A stretch of 64,000 nucleotides of DNA from Bog-756 sp963837805 (GTDB lineage Bacteria > Actinomycetota > Acidimicrobiia > Acidimicrobiales > RAAP-2). The stretch covers positions 1-64,000 of the forward strand of contig CAWIOU010000033.1 of assembly GCA_963837805.1 (NCBI GenBank), written 5' to 3'. Shown one piece after another: positions 55,860-63,868 of the stretch. Position 1 is the stretch's first letter; every line of letters starts with the position of its first letter. A program made the translations under genes and the position numbers. Under the pieces are notes generated by a model. That model was not told where the DNA came from, did not search any database, and saw nothing but the letters and a program-made list of their open reading frames with translations.

Positions 55860-56615
55860 TCAGCCCGTTGCCCCGCCGAGCCGGTGCAGCCACTGGGAGA
55901 GCACCGTCGGCTTCAGGGCACCGATGGCGTGACCGATGACCTTCCCGTCGGCGTCGACGAAGAAGGTCTGCGGGTCGCCGTAGACCCCGTAGAGTCCGCT
56001 GCTCACCTGACCATCGTCGGTGACCACCGGATAGATGATGCCCGCCCTCTGCACGAACGGGAGGGCGCTGGACCTCGGGTCGAGCGTGTCGACGCCGACG
56101 AACTGGATGTTCGAGCCCTTGGCCCGCTCTGCTTCGGCCGTCCGGGCCAAGAGGGGCGTCTCCTGGCGGCACGGTCCGCACCACGAGGCGAAGAAATTGA
56201 GCACCACCGGGTGATGGCGCGATTTGCCCAGGGAGTCGAGATTGACCGGGGCCCCATTGGTCAGAGCGGGAAGGGTGAAGTCGGGGGCGGTGGTGCCGAT
56301 CCCGACCACCGGACCGGCATCCGAGCCGGACCCCGACTTCGGCCGGAGCCCGACGAAGAGGGCGACGGCGAGCACGGCGGCGATGACCAGGCCGATCAGA
56401 AACGCTCGCAGCCGTCTCGGTCGGGGTGCCGGTCGGGAAGGCGGAGCCGTCGGCGGGGAGGGGCCCCCGGGGTCGTCCCCGGAGATCTCCGATCGGTCCG
56501 ATGCCGCATCGGTTCGGTCGGCCTGGTCGGCATGGTCGGTTCGGTCGGCTCGTTCGGCCTCATCCGCCCGATCGGCGGGTTCCGGCGGGCCCGAGTCAGG
56601 GGTCGTCTCGATCAA
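55860..56615 (-). CDS. TlpA/ResA-like membrane-anchored thioredoxin
   Basis: The protein has 251 residues with a TTG start at 56615 that overlaps the ctaB stop (TTGA); the frame upstream of that is only a ctaB shadow. The N-terminal 55 residues are low-complexity (Ala/Asp/Arg, then Pro-rich), followed by one helix (AFLIGLVIAAVLAVALFVGL) and an extracytoplasmic thioredoxin fold: TAPDFTLPALTNG, the CxxC FFASWCGPCRQETPLL, and cis-Pro region YGDPQTFFVD. It reduces cytochrome c or CuA apo-protein thiols during cytochrome oxidase assembly. Together with ctaB and divergent ctaA this is an oxidase biogenesis locus. Confidence 0.9.
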   Translation of the reverse strand: MIETTPDSGPPEPADRADEAERADRTDHADQADRTDAASDRSEISGDDPGGPSPPTAPPSRPAPRPRRLRAFLIGLVIAAVLAVALFVGLRPKSGSGSDAGPVVGIGTTAPDFTLPALTNGAPVNLDSLGKSRHHPVVLNFFASWCGPCRQETPLLARTAEAERAKGSNIQFVGVDTLDPRSSALPFVQRAGIIYPVVTDDGQVSSGLYGVYGDPQTFFVDADGKVIGHAIGALKPTVLSQWLHRLGGATG

Positions 56616-57517
56616 TGCTTGGTGAAGATGTCGACCGCCATCAGCACGAAGAGCAGCGTCAGATAGGTGATCGAATAGCTGAACAGCTGCATCGCCGCCT
56701 TGGGCGTGGCCCGTCGCCAGAGTCGCACCGCCAAGAGGAGGAAGAAAGCGCCCAACACCGACGCCGACACCACGTAGATGACACCGAGCCTGGCCACCGC
56801 GGCCAGCAGCAGCGACACGCCGACCAGCACCACGCTGTAGAAGAGGATCTCCCGAGCCGTCCGCTTGAAGGTGGCCACCGCCGGCAGCATGGGAACGCTG
56901 GCGGCCTGGTAGTCGTCCTTGTACTTGACGGCCAGCGCCCAGAAATGGGGCGGCGTCCACACGAAGATGATGGCGAACAGCACCACCGGGGTCCAGGACA
57001 AGGTGTCGGTCACCGCCGCCCATCCCACCAGGACCGGGACGGCCCCGGCCGCTCCGCCGATGACGATGTTCTGGCTGCTCGTGCGCTTGAGCCACAGCGT
57101 GTAGACGAACACATAGAAGAGAGTGGCCGAGACGGCCAGGGCCGCCGAGAGCAGGTTCACCCACGCCCACAGTTCGACGAACGCCACCACCTCGAGCGCG
57201 ATGGCGAAGATGAGGGCGTTCCTCGGGGTGATCACACCGGTGACCAACGGGCGTTTGCGGGTCCGGTGCATCAGCTTGTCGATGTCCCGGTCGACGACCA
57301 TGTTGATGGCGTTGGCGCCTCCGGCCGCCAATGCGCCCCCCAGCAGGGTGGCCACCATCAACCACACGGGCGGAAGACCTCGCTGGGCCACGATCATGGT
57401 CGGCAGCGTGGTGATCAGCAGCAGTTCGATGATCCGCGGCTTGGTCAGGGCCACGTAGGCGCCGACTCGGGCTCTGAAGGGGAGACGCTGGGGCATGACC
57501 ACCGCGGGAAGCGCCAT
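56612..57517 (-). CDS. ctaB: Heme O synthase (protoheme IX farnesyltransferase)
   Basis: The protein has 301 residues from ATG 57517 (a further ATG at 57586 and one at 57493 are alternatives). The UbiA-type prenyl-diphosphate sites are NAINMVVDRDIDKLMHRTRKR and the second Asp-rich loop; YVALTKPRIIELLLITTLPT starts helix 1, and PHFWALAVKYKDDYQAA marks the C-terminal site. Nine helices are expected. It converts heme B to heme O for aa3/bo oxidases. Divergent from ctaA with 95 bp between starts. Confidence 0.95.
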   Translation of the reverse strand: MALPAVVMPQRLPFRARVGAYVALTKPRIIELLLITTLPTMIVAQRGLPPVWLMVATLLGGALAAGGANAINMVVDRDIDKLMHRTRKRPLVTGVITPRNALIFAIALEVVAFVELWAWVNLLSAALAVSATLFYVFVYTLWLKRTSSQNIVIGGAAGAVPVLVGWAAVTDTLSWTPVVLFAIIFVWTPPHFWALAVKYKDDYQAASVPMLPAVATFKRTAREILFYSVVLVGVSLLLAAVARLGVIYVVSASVLGAFFLLLAVRLWRRATPKAAMQLFSYSITYLTLLFVLMAVDIFTKH

Positions 57518-57612
57518 TGGCGAAACAATAGTGCCAACGACGTGGAGCCGTGCCTCCGGGGACGGTTCCGTCGAGGCGCCCGGCATGCCCAGGCCGATAC
57601 CATGAGGAAACG

Positions 57613-58599
57613 GTGTCCTCCCTGCATATCGGCCCCCGCCGCTTTCTGCTGCTTTGTCGGATCACCCTGGCCACGGTGGTCCTGAACGTGGTGACCGGAG
57701 CCGCCGTCCGGCTGTCCGACTCAGGGCTCGGCTGCCCCGACTGGCCCACCTGCTCGCAACACCGCCTGACACCCCCGCTCAGCCTCCATCCGGTCATCGA
57801 ATTCGGGAATCGACTGGTCGTGACCCTCCTGGTGGTTGCCTGCGCGGTGACCGTGGTGGCCTCGTTCCTGCGGCGCCCGGCGCGCAGCGACCTCCAGTGG
57901 CTCTCCGCCGGCCTCATCGTGGGCGTCATCGGCGAAGCGGTGCTGGGCGCCTTCGTCGTCTATACCAAACTCAACGCCTACGTGGTGATGACCCACTTCA
58001 TGGTGGGCATGGCCCTCCTGGCGGTGGCGGTGATCCTCACACTCGAAGCCGGGCACCGCTCCGGCCGGGGGACACCGACCGTGACCCCGAGCGCGCTCTG
58101 GCTCACCCGGGCACTGCTCGGTCTCATCGTGGTGGTGCTGGCCGCCGGGACGGCGACCACCGGCGCCGGACCCCACGCCGGGGGCAAGGGGGCCAAGCGG
58201 GTCCCCATCGGGCTGGAGGACATGACTCGGATCCACGCCGAGATCGTGCTCGCCGCCGGGGTCGTCCTCCTCGTCCTGCTCTGGGTGCTCTGGCGGACCA
58301 ACGCGCCGGCCCGTGTTCAGGATGCGGGCCGGGTCCTCCTCGGGGTGATGGTCGCCCAGGGCATCGTCGGGTACACCCAGTTCTTCACCCATCTGCCCGC
58401 CCTCCTGGTCGGGATCCACGTCTTCGGCGCCTCGATGGTCTGGGCCACCGCTCTCTGGTTCCACCACGGGCTCTCCGACCATCGACCGGAAGCGATCACT
58501 CCGCCCGACCGAGACGCCGGTCGAGACGTCGGTCACGGGGCAGAACTGCGCCCCTCGCCTGAGGGTTCCGACCCCGGCACCGTGCGGGAGCCGGTGTGA
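57613..58599 (+). CDS. ctaA: Heme A synthase
   Basis: The protein has 328 residues; GTG 57613 with GAGGAAACG ahead. GAAVRLSDSGLGCPDWPTC contains the paired cysteines of the first loop; VIEFGNRLVV is the actinobacterial version of the E-x-x-H motif (Asn in place of the His); YVVMTHFMVGMA, TRIHAEIVLA and LVGIHVFGASMVW hold conserved His. About eight helices. It oxidises heme O to heme A. Its stop overlaps the clpS start, an unusual coupling of oxidase maturation to the N-degron adaptor. Confidence 0.95.
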   Translation: MSSLHIGPRRFLLLCRITLATVVLNVVTGAAVRLSDSGLGCPDWPTCSQHRLTPPLSLHPVIEFGNRLVVTLLVVACAVTVVASFLRRPARSDLQWLSAGLIVGVIGEAVLGAFVVYTKLNAYVVMTHFMVGMALLAVAVILTLEAGHRSGRGTPTVTPSALWLTRALLGLIVVVLAAGTATTGAGPHAGGKGAKRVPIGLEDMTRIHAEIVLAAGVVLLVLLWVLWRTNAPARVQDAGRVLLGVMVAQGIVGYTQFFTHLPALLVGIHVFGASMVWATALWFHHGLSDHRPEAITPPDRDAGRDVGHGAELRPSPEGSDPGTVREPV

Positions 58600-58937
58600 T
58601 CGGGACGTGGGCGGCCATGGGCCCACGACCGACCGTGGCCCGACAGGCGGAGGCGCTCCCCGTCGAGGCCGAGCGTCCGGACCTTGACGAGGCGCAACAC
58701 ACCGATCGCCCCTGGCTGGTCATCGTGTGGAACGACCCGATCAATCTGATGTCCTTCGTGACCTTCGTCTTCCAGAAGCTCTTCGGCTACTCCAAGGAGA
58801 AGGCCACCAAGCTGATGCTCGACGTCCACCACAAAGGACGGGCGGTGGTCTCGTCGGGAACCCGCGAGCGTGCCGAACTGGATGTGTACCGGCTCCACGA
58901 GCACGGACTGTGGGCCACCATGGAGCAGTCCACGTGA
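58596..58937 (+). CDS. clpS: ATP-dependent Clp protease adaptor ClpS
   Basis: The protein has 113 residues. The core DRPWLVIVWNDPINLMSFVTFVFQKLFGYSKEKATKLMLDVHHKGRAVV is the ClpS fold, with the Asn/Asp substrate pocket and the Met gate. It delivers N-degron proteins to ClpC/ClpAP. GTG 58596 overlaps the ctaA stop; ATG at 58617 is possible. DUF2017 follows with a GTGA overlap, the usual actinobacterial pairing. Confidence 0.95.
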   Translation: MIGTWAAMGPRPTVARQAEALPVEAERPDLDEAQHTDRPWLVIVWNDPINLMSFVTFVFQKLFGYSKEKATKLMLDVHHKGRAVVSSGTRERAELDVYRLHEHGLWATMEQST

Positions 58938-59428
58938 GCGCACCCATCCGGCGGCGCCGGGACGGGCGCTACGCCGTCAAACTCGACCCGGGCGTGCGGG
59001 CCGTGCTCGCCACCATGTCGGCCCAGCTGGCCCCGGTCATCGGCCCGGATGAGCCGATGACCCGGCGGCTCTTCCCTCCCGCCTACCCGGGCGAGAGCCT
59101 GGCGAGCGCTGAGCGCGACTACCGGGCGCTGGTGGACAGCGCGCTGGTCAACCACCACCGGCAGGCGTTCGCCGTCGTGGCCGAGACGGCCGAGGCCGAC
59201 ATTCTCAGCGGCCCGGAACTCGAGGCATGGCTCTCGGCGGTGGGGACCATGCGGCTGGTGCTCGGTACCCGCCTCGATGTGAGCGAGGACATGGCCCCGC
59301 CCGATCCCTCCGACCCGACCGCTCCCGAATACGCCCTCTACGAACTGCTCGGCCAATTGCAATACCTGATGATCGAGGTCCTCGCCGCCGACCTCCCCGA
59401 GGAGGGTCGGCCGGAGGGCCCCCTTTGA
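58934..59428 (+). CDS. DUF2017 family protein
   Basis: The protein has 164 residues from GTG 58934, overlapping the clpS stop. APIRRRRDGRYAVKLDPGVRAVLATM and ALYELLGQLQYLMIEVL are typical of DUF2017, found next to clpS in actinobacteria. Function is unknown; helical, soluble. The conserved linkage suggests a role in ClpS/ClpC proteolysis. Confidence 0.9.
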   Translation: MSAPIRRRRDGRYAVKLDPGVRAVLATMSAQLAPVIGPDEPMTRRLFPPAYPGESLASAERDYRALVDSALVNHHRQAFAVVAETAEADILSGPELEAWLSAVGTMRLVLGTRLDVSEDMAPPDPSDPTAPEYALYELLGQLQYLMIEVLAADLPEEGRPEGPL

Positions 59429-59466
59429 TCCCTCTGCTAATCTCCAAAAGCCCTGATCGGGTTTGA

Positions 59467-59539
59467 GCCCCCATCGTCTAGCGGCCTAGGACGCCGCCCT
59501 TTCAAGGCGGTAACACGGGTTCGAATCCCGTTGGGGGTG
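59467..59539 (+). tRNA. tRNA-Glu(TTC)
   Basis: Acceptor GCCCCCA/TGGGGGT, anticodon stem CCGCC/GGCGG with loop CTTTCAA (anticodon TTC), T-arm ACGGG-TTCGAAT-CCCGT and discriminator G. CCA is not encoded (CCG follows). First of three adjacent tRNAs. Confidence 0.95.
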
Positions 59540-59568
59540 CCGTATGCCCCAGCGTCTGTGCTGGTTGG

Positions 59569-59646
59569 GGACCTGTGGTGCAGTTTGGAGTGCACGCCGG
59601 CCTGTCAAGCCGGAGGTCGCGGGTTCAAATCCCGTCAGGTCCGCCA
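59569..59646 (+). tRNA. tRNA-Asp(GTC)
   Basis: Acceptor GGACCTG/CAGGTCC, anticodon stem CCGGC/GCCGG with loop CTGTCAA (anticodon GTC), T-arm CGGGTTCAAATCCCG, discriminator G and an encoded CCA. It is the only one of the three with CCA in the gene. Confidence 0.95.
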
Positions 59647-59665
59647 CCTCGGCTCGCCGAGGCGG

Positions 59666-59738
59666 GGTCGGGTAGCTCAGTTGGTAGAGCGCGCGCCTGA
59701 AAAGCGTGAGGTCACCGGATCGACGCCGGTCCCGACCA
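59666..59738 (+). tRNA. tRNA-Phe(GAA)
   Basis: Acceptor GGTCGGG/CCCGACC, D-arm GCTCAGTTGGTAGAGC, anticodon loop CTGAAAA (anticodon GAA) and T-arm ACCGG-ATCGACG-CCGGT, in which the T-loop begins A rather than T and is a little unusual. CCA is not encoded. Order Glu-Asp-Phe is a common actinobacterial cluster. Confidence 0.93.
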
Positions 59739-59830
59739 CTGATGGAGTCCCCGGTCAAGGACCGGGCGGCCTGGGTATCGGCGGCGAGAGCTCTGATCCG
59801 ACCACGGCGGCCGTTGCTACCCTCTCCCGC

Positions 59831-60892
59831 ATGGCCGCACCTCCCGCCCTCCCCGAGCTGGGCTTCTACACTCTGGCCGGCCACCCCGACTCCTCGCGGG
59901 ATCTCATCGACGAGGTCCGGACGGCCGAACGCCTGGGTCTGGGCTCGGCGTTCATCTCGGAGAGGTTCGACAAGAAGGAGGCGGGAGTGCTGTCGGGCGC
60001 GGCCGGCGCGGTGAGCGATCAGATGACCATCGTCACCGCGGCCACCAATCACAACACCCGCCATCCGATGATCACCGCCGGCCTGGCCCGGACTATGCAG
60101 AGCCTCACCGGAGGACGGTTCGTACTCGGCCTGGGGCGAGGGATACCGGTGATCCAGGACACCTACGGCATCGGCCGCATCACCACCGCCGAGCTCGAGG
60201 ACTTCGCCGGGATCATCCGGCGGCTCTTCCGCGGTGAGGCGATCATCGGACACGAAGGACCCGCCGGCTCCTATCCGGTGCTCTACTTGGCGGCGATGGA
60301 CGAGGAGCTACCCCTGGGCCTGGTCGCCTTCGGCCCCCACTCCCTCGAGCTGGGTGGCCGCGGCTTCGACCAGGTCATCCTGCACACCTTCTTCACCGAG
60401 GAGACGACCCGGCGCTGCGTGGCCACGGTCAAGGACGCCGCCCAGCGGGCAGGCCGGGATCCCTCCGAGGTCAAGGTGTGGTCGTGCTTCGCCACCATCG
60501 GTGACCACATCCCCGAGGACCGGAGGCTCATGAAGTCGGTCGGGCGGCTGGCCACCTACCTCCAGGGGTACGGCGACCTGATTGTCACCACCAACGGCTG
60601 GGACCCGGCCGTTCTCGAGCGGTTCCAGGCCGACCCGGTCGTTTCCGGCTTCCTCGGCGGCATCGACTCCAACGCCACGACCGAGCAGCTCGAGCACATC
60701 GCCACCCTCATCCCCGAGCAGTGGCTCTCGGCCAGCGCCACCGGCACGGCCGCGCAGTGTGCCGACGCCGTCCGGGGGCAGTTGGCCATGGGGTGCGACG
60801 GCGTGATCATGCACGGCGCCACGCCGACCGAGCTGGAGCCGATCGTGGCTGCCTACCGCGCCGGTCAAGCCGCTTCTCCTGCCGCCCTCTGA
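59831..60892 (+). CDS. LLM-class F420-dependent oxidoreductase (TIGR03857-like)
   Basis: The protein has 353 residues. TACCCT (59818-59823) seven bases before the ATG suggests a leaderless transcript. LPELGFYTLAGHPDSSRDLIDEVRTAERLGLGSAFISER is a typical barrel start; TAATNHNTRHPMITAGLARTMQSLTGGRFVLGLGRG the F420-binding part. Insertions relative to classical LLM proteins fit the TIGR03857 group. Substrate unknown. Confidence 0.9.
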   Translation: MAAPPALPELGFYTLAGHPDSSRDLIDEVRTAERLGLGSAFISERFDKKEAGVLSGAAGAVSDQMTIVTAATNHNTRHPMITAGLARTMQSLTGGRFVLGLGRGIPVIQDTYGIGRITTAELEDFAGIIRRLFRGEAIIGHEGPAGSYPVLYLAAMDEELPLGLVAFGPHSLELGGRGFDQVILHTFFTEETTRRCVATVKDAAQRAGRDPSEVKVWSCFATIGDHIPEDRRLMKSVGRLATYLQGYGDLIVTTNGWDPAVLERFQADPVVSGFLGGIDSNATTEQLEHIATLIPEQWLSASATGTAAQCADAVRGQLAMGCDGVIMHGATPTELEPIVAAYRAGQAASPAAL

Positions 60893-61015
60893 CCGGACTC
60901 CGGTGGCCGGGCTCGGATCATTCCGCGCCGCCAGGGCCGGATGGATCGGTCTCCCTGCGCCGTCAGACTGCCCCTCTTCCCTGCCCTCCTCCCCGCCTTC
61001 CGGCCTGCCCTCTTT

Positions 61016-62209
61016 TCAGGCGTTGCTCAGGGTGCCGCCGGATTGGCCCGCCGCCGCCTGCAGGAACTGCGGGAGCGAGACGACCTGGTCGGCCGGGGGT
61101 GTGGTGATGGAAACCGGGGTGCCGTAGTTGCTGATGTCCTCGGTGGCTTCGGCCGAGAGGCTGAGCGAGCGGACCGTGAGATGCATCGAGAAGGTGATCC
61201 GGCGGAGCAGGTGGTCGCCGTCCCCGATGAACACGGACATCTCGAGTCCGGCACTTCCGAACATCGATTCGGCCTGTTGCACCTCGGCTGGGGGCAGGCC
61301 GGAGTGAGCCAGCTCCTGTTCGATGGTGGCCTCGTTGATCGAGACGTGGTAGCCGTGCACGGCCTCCCCGTCGATGGTGCTCGGTCCCAGCGCGCTCACC
61401 GTATCGCCCTGCTCGGTGAGGAGCTGGAACATGGCGGCCGGATTCGAGCTCCCCGGTGTCATCGAGCTCGAAGACGACACCGGCTCGGATATCCACGACT
61501 TCCCCGGGACCACGTCCGAGATCCCCGGAACCGACAGATATAGGGTCGGTCCGACGAAGACCTCCATGAGCTGCGAACCGTCCTCTTGGGGAAGACCGGT
61601 GTATCGGACGGTGACCTGTCCCGAGTCGGCGCCGAAATCCACCACGCCGTCACCGGTCCCGGTGACCTGTCCGGCGCCGGGAAGCCGCATGACCAGGCTC
61701 AGGTGGAGATCGGCTGTCTTGGCCGCCAGGGTGCTCCGGGCCGAGGTCAGTACCACCGCGCCCGAACTCCCGGTAGCCGAGGTCGCCGGGTTTCCGGCCG
61801 TCCCGACCAGTCCGACGACCAGGGCGATGACGGCGGCAAGGGAGACGCCGGCACCGACCAGCACACCCCTCCGCCTGGGTCTCCTTGCCTTCCTCCCTTT
61901 TCTGACCGGGAAGATGGTGTCACCCTCCAAGGTCCGTGCACCGGCCGCCACCGTCTCGGTCGGTGACGAGGACCACAACACGGACCACTGATCGGAGGGT
62001 TGGTTGGAGATTTGATCGGCAGCTTGGTCTGCAGGTTGCTCGGAGGGTGGATCGAGGGAGTCCCACGGCGTCGACGGGCCGGCACCGACCAGCTCGGGGA
62101 CGGGCAGGGGAAGGATTGCCGGCTCCGGCGGATCCCATCCCAATACTGGCGGGTACCACCGGCCGTCAGACGCCAACCACCAACCGGGTTCCTGCGGTCC
62201 TTCCGTCAT
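61016..62209 (-). CDS. Membrane-anchored LppX/LprG-like protein with WW-type N-terminal motif
   Basis: The protein has 397 residues. EPGWWLASDGRWYPP is a short N-terminal motif seen in many Acidimicrobiia proteins. A Gln/Asp repeat (SEQPADQAADQISNQPSDQW) and a basic patch (RKGRKARRPRRRG) precede one helix (VLVGAGVSLAAVIALVVGLV). The outer domain (VLTSARSTLAAKTADLHLSLVMRLP, ...GYHVSINEAT) resembles the lipid-binding fold of LppX/LprG-type proteins. A role in moving or sensing lipids at the envelope is inferred. ATG 62209 follows GGGAGGGGCAGAGG. Confidence 0.65.
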   Translation of the reverse strand: MTEGPQEPGWWLASDGRWYPPVLGWDPPEPAILPLPVPELVGAGPSTPWDSLDPPSEQPADQAADQISNQPSDQWSVLWSSSPTETVAAGARTLEGDTIFPVRKGRKARRPRRRGVLVGAGVSLAAVIALVVGLVGTAGNPATSATGSSGAVVLTSARSTLAAKTADLHLSLVMRLPGAGQVTGTGDGVVDFGADSGQVTVRYTGLPQEDGSQLMEVFVGPTLYLSVPGISDVVPGKSWISEPVSSSSSMTPGSSNPAAMFQLLTEQGDTVSALGPSTIDGEAVHGYHVSINEATIEQELAHSGLPPAEVQQAESMFGSAGLEMSVFIGDGDHLLRRITFSMHLTVRSLSLSAEATEDISNYGTPVSITTPPADQVVSLPQFLQAAAGQSGGTLSNA

Positions 62210-62332
62210 CCTCTGCCCCTCCCGTCACCGCGAGGCCGAAATTTTACCCAACAAACGCGATTTCGGATAGTGGCGCGTCGGCCAGACGGGAAGTGAGGGC
62301 CCCGCCCGTCAGCCCAGGGCCGGCGGCGAGGC

Positions 62333-63868
62333 TCAGGCCGAGGGGTCGGTCACGGCCGCCGTGAACAGGATGGCGCCGGTCTTCGTGTCACGGATCACGA
62401 ACAGGAACGGCCTGTCGATGTTGACGGCGATCGTCCGCTCAGCAGCCGTCGCATCAAGAATCCCAGCGGTGGCGGCTGTGGCCACCGTGCCCCATCTGGT
62501 CACGTCGAGCGTCGCCGCCTGCCGCACCAGCTTCAGGTAGGTGGGCGTCGGGCTGATCCCGCTCAGGTCCGCACGTTGCGATGAGAAGGCGTCGGTGATG
62601 CCGAGCGCCTGCAGGCTCGGGCTCAGATCGCTGTTAGCGGCCAGGGAGAACTTCGGGAAGGTGAGATCGACCGCCTGGTTCGAGAGGCGGCCCATCAGCG
62701 CCCGCCACGATGTTTCGTCGAGGGTCTCGACGAAATGCGGCAGCGATGCCGACGTGGGCATGATGATGTCCGCCGCGTACCTCCCCGCCCCTCCGGCGAC
62801 CTTCGACTGCCGATCGGTCGCCGGCACCCCGTTCCAATACGGGAGCTCCACCTCCTCGACACCGTCACCCACCGATGCCTTCAACGACCCGAGGCCCCCA
62901 TTCCCCAGGAAGGGCACGGTCACAGCACCGCCCGGTCCATGGAACCCGGCTGGAGGCAGGTCGGTGAGCGGGGATTGCCACGGCGCCTTGAAGTACACGG
63001 CATTGAGCAGCGCGAGGACCGTGCTGGGATCGACGTCGCTGGTCGACAGCAGTCTGGTGATCTTGCCGTGGGTCTGCCGGCTCACCCATTCGTTGATGGC
63101 GGCCACGGACGCTGCCGGATGGCCGCCGAAGTCCGTTCTCCAGATGCCGGCGGCGAATGTCCGCTGCAACGAGGCGAGGTACGACGGGACGAGGGTCAGG
63201 TCCGGTTGCGCCCACAGGCTGTCCGCATCCTGGAGGGCGACGTGGTCGGCATCCGCGGCCCGCTCGAGATCGGAGGAGAGCGAGGCCCATGCGCCCGCCT
63301 GTTGACCGGGCGTCATCCCGGCCATGCCCAGTGTGTTGCCGATCTGCGAGGCGGTGGTCCCCTTGGCTCCGAGCTCGAGCATGAGGAGGGCCTCGGCCAG
63401 GCTGTAGGGGGAGTCGACCACGTTGGTCGACGGGGAGGACGCCACCGATTGCCGGAGCACGGAGAGGCTGAACGACTGTTCGGCTGTCGCTGCCGGTTCC
63501 GCACTACCGGACGGAGACGCCGCACCGGAGGTTGTCGAGACGACTTCTTCGGCGTTGCCGATGGTGGCCCGCACCGACTCCCCCGCCGTCACCGGGGGGC
63601 GGCCATTGGCAGAGGGGTTCGAATGCGGGCCGGTGCCGTCGGTGAGCAGAAGGACGGCCACGGCGAGGACCACCGCGGTCGTGCATCCCGCCGCGGTCAG
63701 TCGGTGACTCCTGCGGCGCCTGTCTCCGCGCCGACGGAGGGCTGCACCTTCCGGCCAGGACCGGCCGGGCCGATCGTCTCCGAGCGATGCCAACGCCTGA
63801 CCGACAGGATCGTCGGGCAGCTCCGACAGTTCCGGCGGCTCCGGCGGCTCCGGGCTCCGGTCATCCAT
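62333..63868 (-). CDS. Membrane-anchored serpin, partner of an ECF sigma factor
   Basis: The protein has 511 residues. A cytoplasmic N-terminus of about 58 residues (acidic Pro-Glu-rich, then RRRGDRRRRSHR) leads to a helix (LTAAGCTTAVVLAVAVLLLTDG); a spacer precedes the serpin (about 140-511): VVDSPYSLAEALLMLELGAKG, LLNAVYFKAPWQ, and RPFLFVIRDTKTGAILF. The hinge GTVATAATAGILDATAAE keeps small residues, so inhibition is possible; P1 is probably Thr near residue 470. The gene overlaps the upstream sigma factor by 8 nt, the place of an anti-sigma factor. Serpins are rare in bacteria. Confidence 0.88.
   Translation of the reverse strand: MDDRSPEPPEPPELSELPDDPVGQALASLGDDRPGRSWPEGAALRRRGDRRRRSHRLTAAGCTTAVVLAVAVLLLTDGTGPHSNPSANGRPPVTAGESVRATIGNAEEVVSTTSGAASPSGSAEPAATAEQSFSLSVLRQSVASSPSTNVVDSPYSLAEALLMLELGAKGTTASQIGNTLGMAGMTPGQQAGAWASLSSDLERAADADHVALQDADSLWAQPDLTLVPSYLASLQRTFAAGIWRTDFGGHPAASVAAINEWVSRQTHGKITRLLSTSDVDPSTVLALLNAVYFKAPWQSPLTDLPPAGFHGPGGAVTVPFLGNGGLGSLKASVGDGVEEVELPYWNGVPATDRQSKVAGGAGRYAADIIMPTSASLPHFVETLDETSWRALMGRLSNQAVDLTFPKFSLAANSDLSPSLQALGITDAFSSQRADLSGISPTPTYLKLVRQAATLDVTRWGTVATAATAGILDATAAERTIAVNIDRPFLFVIRDTKTGAILFTAAVTDPSA

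Noticed and set aside
56426..57685. Open frame opposite tlpA-like and ctaB
   Set aside because: Antisense shadow; ctaB membrane topology and motifs are unambiguous.
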